64,000 nt of DNA from NCBI RefSeq assembly GCF_030372275.1, contig NZ_JAUDDJ010000014.1. The stretch is one strand, 5' to 3'. Positions 25,415-40,658 of this stretch are shown here, piece by piece. Both the position numbers and the translations under genes were made by a program. The notes beneath the pieces were generated by a model. It was not told where the DNA came from. It did no database searches and worked only from the letters and a program-made list of their open reading frames with translations. The DNA is from Lawsonibacter sp900766145. GTDB lineage: Bacteria > Bacillota > Clostridia > Oscillospirales > Oscillospiraceae. The stretch's first letter is position 1; each line of letters opens with the position of its first letter.

Positions 25415-25922
25415 ATTTCTTCCAGAGGTTTGAATACTTCCCTTCCGCGATCTGCACCACTTCCCGGTCGAAAAGAACCAGGATCACCTGCATGTCGTAC
25501 TGCTGCAAAAAGGCGGAAATGGTATCCACTGCCACTGCCAGAGCTTGTTCCTTGGGATAGCCGTAGACCCCGGCGGAAATCAGGGGAAAGGCCACCGAGG
25601 CGCATCCCTTCTCCCGAGCCAGCTCCAGGCTGGTGCGGTAGCAGGAGACCAGCTTCTCCCGCTCGCCCCGCTGCCCCCCGTGCCAGATCGGTCCCACCGT
25701 GTGGATCACATACCGGCAGGGCAGCTGATAGGCCAGCGTCACCTTGGCCTCTCCCGTCTCACACCCGCCCAGGGTACGACACTCGGCCAGCAGCTCCGGC
25801 CCGGCAGCCCGGTGGATAGCGCCGTCCACTCCGCCTCCGCCCAGCAAAGATCGGTTGGCGGCATTGACGATGGCATCCACCTTCAGCTTGGTAATATCCG
25901 CCTTCTGCATTTCCAGTGGCAT
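25413..25922 (-). CDS. Macro-domain protein (O-acetyl-ADP-ribose deacetylase type)
   Basis: A 169-aa single macro domain that binds ADP-ribose and removes mono-ADP-ribose or the acetyl group of O-acetyl-ADP-ribose. Diagnostic pieces are ADITKLKVDAIVNAANRSLLGGGGVDGAIHRAAG (in blocks at residues 8-41), the phosphate-binding turn FPLISAGVYGYP near residue 120, and the YVIHTVGPIW strand. Length equals E. coli YmdB-type proteins. It stands alone with a terminator; no partner ADP-ribosyltransferase is visible nearby. Confidence 0.93.
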   Translation of the reverse strand: MPLEMQKADITKLKVDAIVNAANRSLLGGGGVDGAIHRAAGPELLAECRTLGGCETGEAKVTLAYQLPCRYVIHTVGPIWHGGQRGEREKLVSCYRTSLELAREKGCASVAFPLISAGVYGYPKEQALAVAVDTISAFLQQYDMQVILVLFDREVVQIAEGKYSNLWKK

Positions 25923-25991
25923 GTCCCCACCTCCTGTTTAAGAATACCATTATTGTATCCTATTCCCGTTCAAAAGGCAATCAGGGGTAAG

Positions 25992-26032
25992 AAAAGGCCG
26001 GAGAACTTCCCCAGGAAGTTCTCCGGCCTTTT
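25992..26032. terminator. Strong bidirectional terminator downstream of the 34-aa gene
   Basis: AAAAGGCCGGAGAACTTCC-CCA-GGAAGTTCTCCGGCCTTTT, a 19-bp stem. It lies 22 bp beyond the stop codon of the 34-aa gene. Confidence 0.93.
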
Positions 26033-26053
26033 GTTCTTATATTCGTTACGTCA

Positions 26054-26158
26054 TTAAGCGTGATGCTTGACGCCCAGGTTCTCAGACTGGAAAGCCCACA
26101 GCATACCAACCACGACAACCAGCATCCCAGCAACGCTGAGCACATCATTCAGGACCAT
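26054..26158 (-). CDS. 34-aa single-pass membrane microprotein
   Basis: The short ORF MVLNDVLSVAGMLVVVVGML... has one hydrophobic helix (about residues 7-24) and a polar tail ending SENLGVKHHA. Although very short, it has a complete gene structure: sigma-A promoter at 26189-26217, GAAAGGAG 8 bases before the ATG, and a strong terminator 22 bp after the stop. I do not recognise the protein. Candidates include a regulator of a membrane complex or a type I toxin-like peptide, but nothing in the sequence decides this. Confidence 0.7.
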   Translation of the reverse strand: MVLNDVLSVAGMLVVVVGMLWAFQSENLGVKHHA

Positions 26159-26188
26159 TTTGCTCAACTCCTTTCTCCTTATGTCACT

Positions 26189-26217
26189 AGCATAATCGGA
26201 GAGCTGAAAAGAGTCAA
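26189..26217 (-). promoter_or_regulatory. Sigma-A promoter of the 34-aa gene
   Basis: On the minus strand, TTGACT (26212-26217), 17-bp spacer, TATGCT (26189-26194). The rest of the 26159-26477 gap is AT-rich and holds only the rpoC terminator. Confidence 0.75.
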
Positions 26218-26426
26218 TGTGGGAAATTACAATCTCCCCCGCAAAAGCAGCCCCCTGTTTTGTGCACATTTTCAGTTATTTTCGATAATGGTATAAATCC
26301 AACTATTTTACCCTATTTCTAGTACATTTTTAACATTTTCTTTGCGATGAATCATATTTTCCCCATATATTCCAATATCGCATGGATTCTTGTTTGCAAT
26401 ATCTTGTAGGATCTGTGAGGACATAA

Positions 26427-26459
26427 AATCGGGACGCCGCGTTCTGCGGCGTCCCGATA
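26427..26459 (-). terminator. Terminator downstream of rpoC
   Basis: ATCGGGACGCCGC-AGAAC-GCGGCGTCCCGAT on the minus strand, followed by TTTTATG; 13-bp stem. Confidence 0.85.
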
Positions 26460-26477
26460 AACAGGGATTATTTCTAT

Positions 26478-30152
<3,675 letters not shown>

Positions 30153-30173
30153 TCTTCAGACTTCCTCCCTTAC

Positions 30174-34067
<3,894 letters not shown>

Positions 34068-34315
34068 TCTAAAAATCAACTCGCTTTCTTCGTCACTAAA
34101 CGGGCAGATCTACTGTTTTTCGGTGGGTTGTGGGAAAATTCCGTCCTTTCCTTTGTGGAGAATCCACAATTTCCTGGTCCGGTCTCATTTCCGCACACCC
34201 GGGCGCGTTGTTCGTTTTCTATCGGTTGCTCTTGCCTTTTCATAAGGGCTATGCTACACTGTCTCAAGAACATGGGGGACCTCGTTCTTTTTTGACATGG
34301 ATATAAAAGCATTTT

Positions 34316-34345
34316 ATTGTACCATGGTTGGCAGATTTTTGTCAA
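34316..34345 (-). promoter_or_regulatory. rpoBC promoter with roughly 240-nt leader
   Basis: On the minus strand, TTGACA (34340-34345), 18-bp spacer, TACAAT (34316-34321). The leader from about 34309 to 34068 is gene-free. It contains a possible stem AAGAAC/GTTCTT and several GC-rich patches but no recognised regulatory RNA. Confidence 0.75.
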
Positions 34346-34392
34346 CCGCTTTTTTATTTTTTCTTTCCTTTTCCAGGTATGATCCTGCTGAA

Positions 34393-34431
34393 AGCCGGAA
34401 CGCCGCGGACAAAATCCGCGGCGTTCCGGCT
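34393..34431. terminator. Terminator downstream of the sialic acid operon
   Basis: AGCCGGAACGCCGCGGA-CAAAA-TCCGCGGCGTTCCGGCT, a 17-bp perfect stem; on the minus strand it is followed by TTTCAG. It ends the operon that reads from 38839. Confidence 0.85.
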
Positions 34432-34463
34432 GTTGTTTTTAGAAAGGAATGGTCCTTGCTGAC

Positions 34464-34916
34464 TTATTTAATTTTGATCTTAAAGATCGCCTTTTTGATG
34501 GTGGTGGGCTCCCCTACCTTCACCGCGGTGCGGTGAGCGTCGGCGGGATAGCACAGCAGGAAGTCGCCTGCGTTGAGCACCACATGGCTGTTGGGCTCGC
34601 CCTCCAGAGGCAGGAAGTCGTCCTTCTCCACAAACTCCTTCTGCTCCATGTTGTCGATGAAGTTCACATCGATCTGCTCGGGGCCGCGGAGCATGAAGTG
34701 CAGGTCCAGATACTGCCGGTGAGCCTCCCAGAAGCGGTCGGCGGCGTTGGTGGTCTCGTACTCTACGATGTTGACGAACAGATCGTCTCCGTCGATGGTG
34801 TGGCTGCCCTTCTCAAAGCTGAGCAGGTCGTGGGTGTTGGCATAGTCAAAGCACTTGCCCACCACGTCCTCCAGCCAGGCATAATCTTTCCGGTCGCGGA
34901 TGTTGCCGAATACCAT
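34464..34916 (-). CDS. YhcH/YjgK/YiaL-family cupin (sialic acid anomerase type, NanQ-like)
   Basis: A 150-aa beta-barrel protein of the YhcH/EbgC family; E. coli YhcH (NanQ) speeds anomerisation of N-acetylneuraminate. Family pieces are HTIDGDDLFVNIVEYET, the metal-binding AHRQYLDLHFMLRGPEQI, and FLPLEGEPNSHVVLNAGDFLLCYPADAHR, giving the His/Glu/His ligand set. It is the last gene of the sialic acid operon, 65 bp after the transporter, which supports the substrate assignment. AAGGAGG precedes the ATG. Confidence 0.88.
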   Translation of the reverse strand: MVFGNIRDRKDYAWLEDVVGKCFDYANTHDLLSFEKGSHTIDGDDLFVNIVEYETTNAADRFWEAHRQYLDLHFMLRGPEQIDVNFIDNMEQKEFVEKDDFLPLEGEPNSHVVLNAGDFLLCYPADAHRTAVKVGEPTTIKKAIFKIKIK

Positions 34917-34981
34917 GATATGGCCTCCTTATTTTGAGGGGGGCTCCCGACCTGGCCGGGAGCCTTGGATGGCATAGTCGC

Positions 34982-36502
34982 TTAGTTCTTGTAAATGGTG
35001 GTGTTGGGAGCGGGAACGCTCTTGTCACCCTTCACCGCACGCCAGATCATGGAAGCGGGGATGCCCACGACCAGAGATACAGCGATGGAGATGATGGAGT
35101 AAGACCAGATGGACACATCAGCGGCATAGGGACCGTACTTGATGAAGACCATCACAGCGGAGGCGGCAATGAAGGCCAGGGTGGTGCCGAAGGTGTTGGC
35201 CACCTTGGTGAAGGCGCCCAGGATGAAGCTGCCGATCAGGATGCCCAGAACCAGGCCCATGAAGCCGTTGAACCACTCGTAAGCGGACTTGACACCGCCG
35301 TTGGCCAGAACCATGGCCACCACGATGGAGAAGATACCCACAGCCAGGGAGACGTACTGACCGATCTTGGTCTGGGTCTCAAAGCTCAGCTGCTTCTTGG
35401 ACAGACGCTCCTGGATGTCCAGGGTCCAGCTGGAGGCCACGGAATTCAGGCCGGTGGACAGAGTGGACTGAGCAGCGGCGTAGATGGCAGCCAGCAGCAG
35501 ACCGGTAACGCCCACAGGCAGCTCAAAGGCAATCCAGGAAGCGAAGATCTGGTCCTGCTGAGCAGCGGGGGGCAGGGGGTTGCCCTGAGTCTGATAGAAG
35601 GCATACAGGCCGGTGCCGATGAGGTAGAACACAGTAGCGATGAAGATGGACAGGCAGCCGTTGGCCAGCATCATCTTGTTGAGCTTCTTGGTGTCGGTGG
35701 TGGTGGTGAAGCGCTGCACGATGTCCTGAGAGGAGACGTAGGAACCCATGGTGTTGAAGCCGGCACCCACGATCAGCAGGAACACGCTGTCCTTCAGGAT
35801 GTTGGCGTCAAAGATGGGCTGATTCTCAGCCAGGAACTTGTGGTTGTTGGTAAACTCGTTGATGATGGCGCCGAAACCGCCGTCCAGGTGAGAAACCAGG
35901 AAGATGAGGCCGAAGGTGACGCCGATGAGCAGCACGGAACCCTGGATGAAGTCGGTCCACAGCACGCTCTTCAGGCCGCCGGTGTAGGAGTAGATGATGG
36001 CAATGATGCCCATGATGATGATCAGGATGTTCACGTTGATGCCCATCAGAGAGGACAGCACCATGCAGGGCAGGTACATGATGATGGACATACGGCCCAC
36101 CTGATAGATGATGAACATCACAGCGCCCAGCACGCGCAGGAACTTGCTGTTGAAGCGCAGCTCCAGATAGTGGTAAGCGGTATCAATGTCCAGCTTGCTG
36201 TAAATGGGGAGGAAGAACTTGATGGTCAGAGGAATGGCCAGCAGCATACCCAGCTGGGCAAACCACATGATCCAGGTGCCGGCGTAGGAGTTGCCGGCCA
36301 GGGACAGGAAGGAAATGGGGCTGAGCAGGGTGGCGAAGATGGACACGGAGGTGACCCACCAAGGCACGGTGCCGTCGCCCTTGAAGTACTCTTTGCCCTT
36401 CATCTCTTTCTTGGCAAAGTGCAGACCGGCAAACAGGACCGCCAGCAGATAGACGATCAGAACTGCCAGGTCAATGTAGGTAAACCCTTGCATGTTAGGC
36501 AT
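34982..36502 (-). CDS. Sodium:solute symporter, probable sialic acid transporter
   Basis: A 506-aa SSS-family permease with about 13 membrane helices. Family patterns include YFKGDGTVPWWVTSVSIFATLLSPISFLSLAGNSYAG near residues 35-75, GGLKSVLWTDFIQGSVLLIG near residue 165, and AAIYAAAQSTLSTGLNSVAS near residue 340. Position between nanA and yhcH indicates uptake of N-acetylneuraminate with Na+, as shown for other SSS-type SiaT proteins. ATG 36502 follows AGGGAG. There is no TRAP or ABC alternative in the operon. Confidence 0.9.
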   Translation of the reverse strand: MPNMQGFTYIDLAVLIVYLLAVLFAGLHFAKKEMKGKEYFKGDGTVPWWVTSVSIFATLLSPISFLSLAGNSYAGTWIMWFAQLGMLLAIPLTIKFFLPIYSKLDIDTAYHYLELRFNSKFLRVLGAVMFIIYQVGRMSIIMYLPCMVLSSLMGINVNILIIIMGIIAIIYSYTGGLKSVLWTDFIQGSVLLIGVTFGLIFLVSHLDGGFGAIINEFTNNHKFLAENQPIFDANILKDSVFLLIVGAGFNTMGSYVSSQDIVQRFTTTTDTKKLNKMMLANGCLSIFIATVFYLIGTGLYAFYQTQGNPLPPAAQQDQIFASWIAFELPVGVTGLLLAAIYAAAQSTLSTGLNSVASSWTLDIQERLSKKQLSFETQTKIGQYVSLAVGIFSIVVAMVLANGGVKSAYEWFNGFMGLVLGILIGSFILGAFTKVANTFGTTLAFIAASAVMVFIKYGPYAADVSIWSYSIISIAVSLVVGIPASMIWRAVKGDKSVPAPNTTIYKN

Positions 36503-36617
36503 TTGTTGTTATCTCCCTTATCTTAAATTCTCCCGGACAGGCGGTTTCACACTCCGCCTGTCCGGCGCGATTGGCTGTGCGGAGGATTGTTATGCGGGGG
36601 ATTTGCGATGCAATGGA

Positions 36618-37544
36618 TTAGCAATACTTGGCCTTGGCAGCCATGACCATAGCGGCAGCCTCTTTGGCGATGGCCTTGTCGGCCTCCTGCAGGTTCTCCA
36701 GAGGCTCACGCACGCCGCCGATGTCCAGGCCCTCGTTGACACGGAGCATCTCCTTGGCCACAGCGTACATGTTGGCGTGGCTGGAGCACATCTTGTAGAT
36801 GATCTCGTTGATGTCGTACTGCAGCTCGGTGGCCTTCTCACGCTCGCCGGCAACGATCATCTCGTTGAGCTTCAGGAACAGCTCGGGCATCACGCCGTAG
36901 GTGCCGCCGATGCCGCCGTCAGCGCCGATGGCGCGGCCGGCCACAAACTGCTCGTCGGGACCGTTGAACACCACGAACTCGCCCTTGGCAGCCTTGCCGG
37001 CGGCCTTGAACATCTGGATATCCTGGGTAGGCATGGAGGAGTTCTTTACAGCGATAACCTTGGGGTTCTTCATCATCTCGGCAAACAGGCTCATGGTCAG
37101 AGCGGTGCCAGCCAGCTGAGGAATGTTGTAGATCACAAAGTCGGTGTTGGGAGCGGCAGCACTGATAGCATTCCAGTAAGCGGCGATGGAATACTCAGGC
37201 AGACGGAAGTAGATGGGAGGAATGGAGGCGATGGCGTCCACGCCCACTTCCTCAGAGTGCTTGGCCAGCTCCACGCTGTCCCGGGTGTTGTTGCAGGCCA
37301 CGTGGTTGATGACGGTCAGCTTGCCCTTGGCCACGGCCATCACGTTCTCGATGATGATCTTCCGCTCGGCGACGCCCTGGTAGATGCACTCGCCGGAGGA
37401 ACCGTTGACGTACACGCCCTTAACGCCCTTGTCCACAAAATACTGGGTCAGAGCGCGCACCCGCTCGGGGCTGACGTTGCCCTGCTCGTCATAGCAGGCG
37501 TAAAATGCGGGGATAATGCCCTTGTACTTGTCCAGATTGCTCAT
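36618..37544 (-). CDS. nanA: N-acetylneuraminate lyase
   Basis: A 308-aa DHDPS/NAL-family aldolase cleaving Neu5Ac to ManNAc and pyruvate. Visible catalytic elements are the carboxylate-binding YVNGSSGECIYQG, the catalytic Tyr in DFVIYNIPQLAG, the Schiff-base Lys in PKVIAVKNSSM, and GADGGIGGTYGVMPE. Length and motifs are standard for group I NAL. AGAGGAGG precedes the ATG. Upstream is an AGE-type epimerase and downstream an SSS transporter, forming a compact catabolic operon. Confidence 0.93.
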   Translation of the reverse strand: MSNLDKYKGIIPAFYACYDEQGNVSPERVRALTQYFVDKGVKGVYVNGSSGECIYQGVAERKIIIENVMAVAKGKLTVINHVACNNTRDSVELAKHSEEVGVDAIASIPPIYFRLPEYSIAAYWNAISAAAPNTDFVIYNIPQLAGTALTMSLFAEMMKNPKVIAVKNSSMPTQDIQMFKAAGKAAKGEFVVFNGPDEQFVAGRAIGADGGIGGTYGVMPELFLKLNEMIVAGEREKATELQYDINEIIYKMCSSHANMYAVAKEMLRVNEGLDIGGVREPLENLQEADKAIAKEAAAMVMAAKAKYC

Positions 37545-37633
37545 GATATTTTCCTCCTCTATATATATGTCTCCGTCCTCACTTCAGGCCCGGAGAGGTT
37601 TCTCCGCGCACACCGCGCGGTTAGGGAACGTGT

Positions 37634-38839
37634 TCAGCGGGCCAGGATCTCACCCAGCATGGTATCCACCATGATCAGGCAGCGGGGCACGTGGAAGGGG
37701 CCCTTGAAGGTGCAGCCCTTGCAGGCAGGCATGGTGGGCTTGCCATCCCGGCGGAGATAGCCGTACCACTCACCGTACTCGTCGTCAGCAAAGTAGGTCT
37801 TGCAGTAATCCAGCACCTTAAAGAACCAATCCAGGTACTTCTCCTCGCCGCTGTCGCGGTACATCATCAGGCTAGCGATCAGGGCCTCGTTGTGGGGCCA
37901 CCAAAGCTTCATGTCGTGCTCATAAGCTTCGGGGGGGAAGCCCTTGCAGTCGATAAAGTAGAGGATTCCGCCGTACTCGTTGTCCCAGCCGTTGGCGATG
38001 GCCATGTCAAAGACCTCCATGGCCTTGCGGCGCAGCTCCTCGTCGTTGGTGTACTTGGCCTGCTCCATCAGGAACCAGGAGCACTCGATGTCGTGGCCGG
38101 GGTTCACGAAGCGGCCGGCAGAGATGTCGCCCATGAACTCGCCGTTGGGACCCACGGTCTCCAGGGTGCACTTGAGTTCGGGCTTGTGGTGATACTTGAA
38201 GATGGTCTCCACACACTCCTTGGCCCGCGCGTCATACAGTTCCCGCTGCTCGGGATCGCAGCGGCGCAGGACGGAGGTGATGTTCAGGTAAATCATGGGG
38301 TCAGCCAGAGCCCGGCCGGTGCGGGTCTCGGGGATGGTCTTGGGGCCCATGCCGGTGGGGTCCTTGATGAGGCCGTTGTTCAGGTTCCAGATGAGCTCAT
38401 AGGCGCGGCGAGCACGCTCAATGTACTCCTTCTCGCCGGTCAGGCCGTAGTACTCGGCGTTGGCCAGGGCGTAGAAGCCCTCGGAGAAGCAGTAGCGGCG
38501 CTGACGCAGAGGCTTGCCGTCGGCAGTGACGGTGAAGTACATCCGGTCACCGGCCTCACGGTTGATGCAGTACTTCTCCATGAAGTCCAGGCAGCTCTTG
38601 CTGGCCTGCATCCACTCATCCCGCTTGCCATACACGTGGCACAGGTAGGCGTAGGTCCAGCCGCAGCGGCCCTGCATCCACACGCTCTTGTCGGTGGAGA
38701 ACAGCCGACCGGTGCGGTCGATGCAGGTGTACACGCCGCCGTGCTCCTTGTCCATACCGTACTTCAGCCAGAACTCCGCGCTGCTGGCCAGCTCTTTTTC
38801 AACCCACTGCTTGGCCTGTTCCAGTTTCTTTACATCCAT
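37634..38839 (-). CDS. AGE-family N-acylglucosamine 2-epimerase
   Basis: A 401-aa (alpha/alpha)6-barrel isomerase expected to convert ManNAc to GlcNAc, replacing NanE. Family signatures are WMQGRCGWTYAYLCHVYG, RRYCFSEGFYALANAEY, the GHDIECSWFLMEQA block with catalytic His, and LWWPHNEALIASLM with the second catalytic His. It is the first gene of the sialic acid operon, directly downstream of an operator-overlapped promoter. nanK and nagAB are not in the window. Confidence 0.92.
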   Translation of the reverse strand: MDVKKLEQAKQWVEKELASSAEFWLKYGMDKEHGGVYTCIDRTGRLFSTDKSVWMQGRCGWTYAYLCHVYGKRDEWMQASKSCLDFMEKYCINREAGDRMYFTVTADGKPLRQRRYCFSEGFYALANAEYYGLTGEKEYIERARRAYELIWNLNNGLIKDPTGMGPKTIPETRTGRALADPMIYLNITSVLRRCDPEQRELYDARAKECVETIFKYHHKPELKCTLETVGPNGEFMGDISAGRFVNPGHDIECSWFLMEQAKYTNDEELRRKAMEVFDMAIANGWDNEYGGILYFIDCKGFPPEAYEHDMKLWWPHNEALIASLMMYRDSGEEKYLDWFFKVLDYCKTYFADDEYGEWYGYLRRDGKPTMPACKGCTFKGPFHVPRCLIMVDTMLGEILAR

Positions 38840-38917
38840 GTTAAGACCAACCTTTCCTTTGTCAGATATCTTTGATATCTGTCCGCTTCCGTTGCTTGTT
38901 TTCCTCTTGTTGTAACC

Positions 38918-38946
38918 ATCATAGCACTTATGAAAATAATTTTCAA
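38918..38946 (-). promoter_or_regulatory. Promoter of the sialic acid operon overlapped by a palindromic operator
   Basis: On the minus strand, TTGAAA (38941-38946), 17-bp spacer, TATGAT (38918-38923). The perfect palindrome TGAAAATAATTTTCA (38931-38945) covers the -35 and spacer. The shape fits an RpiR-type (NanR-like) operator. A third, different palindrome TTCACA-N5-TGTGAA lies at 38970-38986. Confidence 0.8.
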
Positions 38947-39083
38947 TTCGTATTAGTGTTTAAAATTTTTTCACAATTTCTGTGAACAATGACAAAAGAA
39001 TGTGAAATCTACTTGAGGCATGTGGTTTTTTACATGTTTTTATTCCATTCTTTTCTGCCCGTCTTCGGTTTCAGTGCATTTTC

Positions 39084-39098
39084 TGAAAATGATTTTCA
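39084..39098. promoter_or_regulatory. Second copy of the sialic acid operator palindrome
   Basis: TGAAAATGATTTTCA, identical to the site at 38931 except for the central base, 138 bp away between the two divergent genes. Two spaced sites could allow looping. The remaining DNA in 38840-39250 shows nothing else. Confidence 0.65.
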
Positions 39099-39250
39099 TT
39101 TCGTTTCCCTGTCTTCCGTCTACTTCTCGTCCCAGAGCTTCCGTCATCTCTCACAGAATCAGGCAATAAAAATCCGCTACCAATTTTTCAAGGTGTGTGG
39201 TATCATAGGAGCGGTTTCAAGATACTTTACCAGAAAGAAGGTTTTTCAAT

Positions 39251-40603
39251 ATGCATTGTATCCGTCATGTCACCGAAGATCTGATCTGGATCGGCGGAAA
39301 TGACCGCCAGCATCCCCTGTTTGAGAGCACCCACCCGGTTCCCCGTGGGATGTCCTTCAACTCCTACCTGCTTCTGGATGAAAAGACCGTGCTGTTTGAC
39401 ACGGTGGACCGGGCAGTTCAGACCCAGTTCTTTGAAAATCTGGAGCACGTTCTGGGCGGTCGGAAGCTGGACTATGTCTTTGTCCACCACATGGAGCCCG
39501 ACCACGCCGCCACCCTGGGCGATGTGATGCTCCGCCATCCCGAGGCCACCATCGTCTGCAACGGCAAGATCCTGAATATGATCCGCCAGTTCCACTGCAC
39601 CGATCCCAAGGAGGTCCATCTGGTCAACGAGGGCGACACCATCACCACCGGCCGGCACACCTTTACCTTTGTCAACGCCCCCATGGTCCACTGGCCTGAG
39701 GTCATGGTGAGCTACGACTCCACCGATAAGATTCTCTTCTCCGCCGACGCCTTCGGCACCTTTGGAGCCCTCAACGGCGTGCTCTTTGCCGATGAGGTGA
39801 ACTTTGACCGGGACTGGCTGGACGATGCCCGCCGCTACTACACCAACATCGTGGGCAAGTATGGTCCCCAGGTCCAGGCTCTACTGAAGAAGGCCGCGGG
39901 CCTGGATATCCAGATGATCTGCCCCCTCCATGGCCCCGTGTGGCGCAAGGACCTGGGCTACATCGTGGACAAGTACGCCAAGTGGGCTGCCTATGAGCCC
40001 GAGGTCCAGGGCGTGCTCATCGCCTTCGCCTCCGTGTACGGCGGCACCGAAACGGCGGCCAACATCCTGGCCTGCCGCCTAGCGGAGCTTGGCATCCCCG
40101 TGGAGATGTACGACGTATCGGTGACCCACTACTCCTACGTCCTCTCCGACGCCTTCAAGTACAGCCACATCGTCTTTGCCTCCACCACCTACAACAACGG
40201 CATCTTTGTCTCCATGGAGAACCTCCTCCACGACATCGCCCACCACGCCCTGCGCAATCGGAAGGTGGCCCTCATTCAGAACGGCTCCTGGGCCCCCGCC
40301 AGCGGCAAGCTGATGGGCGAGATTCTCTCCGGCATGAAGGGCATGGAGATTCTGGAGGCCCCTGTCACCCTGAAGTCCACCCTGGCTCCCGGCCAGGACG
40401 CTGAGCTGGAGGCCCTGGCCAAAGTCCTTGCCGCCAGCGTGAAGGGCGAGGAAATCGTAGAGGAAGCTCCCGCTCCCCAGGACAAGCCCAAGGGCTTTGT
40501 GTGCAAGATCTGCGGCTTTGTCTATGAGTCGGACACCCTGCCCGACGACTTCATCTGCCCCATCTGCCGCCGTCCCGCCAGCGATTTTGAACCCTTAGCC
40601 TAA
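39251..40603 (+). CDS. Flavodiiron protein with fused rubredoxin (flavorubredoxin)
   Basis: A 450-aa oxygen/NO reductase protecting anaerobes. Residues 1-250 form a metallo-beta-lactamase fold with the diiron ligands HHMEPDHA near residue 78, then H and D at VHWPEVM and SADAFG. Residues 254-390 form a flavodoxin domain beginning GVLIAFASVYGGTETAANI. Residues 415-450 are a rubredoxin with CKICGFVYESD and CPICRRPASDF, giving the four-Cys iron site. The direct fusion supplies the electron donor in cis. It is divergent from the sialic acid operon. Confidence 0.95.
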   Translation: MHCIRHVTEDLIWIGGNDRQHPLFESTHPVPRGMSFNSYLLLDEKTVLFDTVDRAVQTQFFENLEHVLGGRKLDYVFVHHMEPDHAATLGDVMLRHPEATIVCNGKILNMIRQFHCTDPKEVHLVNEGDTITTGRHTFTFVNAPMVHWPEVMVSYDSTDKILFSADAFGTFGALNGVLFADEVNFDRDWLDDARRYYTNIVGKYGPQVQALLKKAAGLDIQMICPLHGPVWRKDLGYIVDKYAKWAAYEPEVQGVLIAFASVYGGTETAANILACRLAELGIPVEMYDVSVTHYSYVLSDAFKYSHIVFASTTYNNGIFVSMENLLHDIAHHALRNRKVALIQNGSWAPASGKLMGEILSGMKGMEILEAPVTLKSTLAPGQDAELEALAKVLAASVKGEEIVEEAPAPQDKPKGFVCKICGFVYESDTLPDDFICPICRRPASDFEPLA

Positions 40604-40607
40604 CGTC

Positions 40608-40647
40608 AAAATACCCCCGTTTCGCCATGCGAAACGGGGGTATTTTC
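40608..40647. terminator. Bidirectional terminator after flavorubredoxin
   Basis: AAAATACCCCCGTTTCG-CCATG-CGAAACGGGGGTATTTT. Confidence 0.95.
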
Positions 40648-40658
40648 TTTATCTTAAA

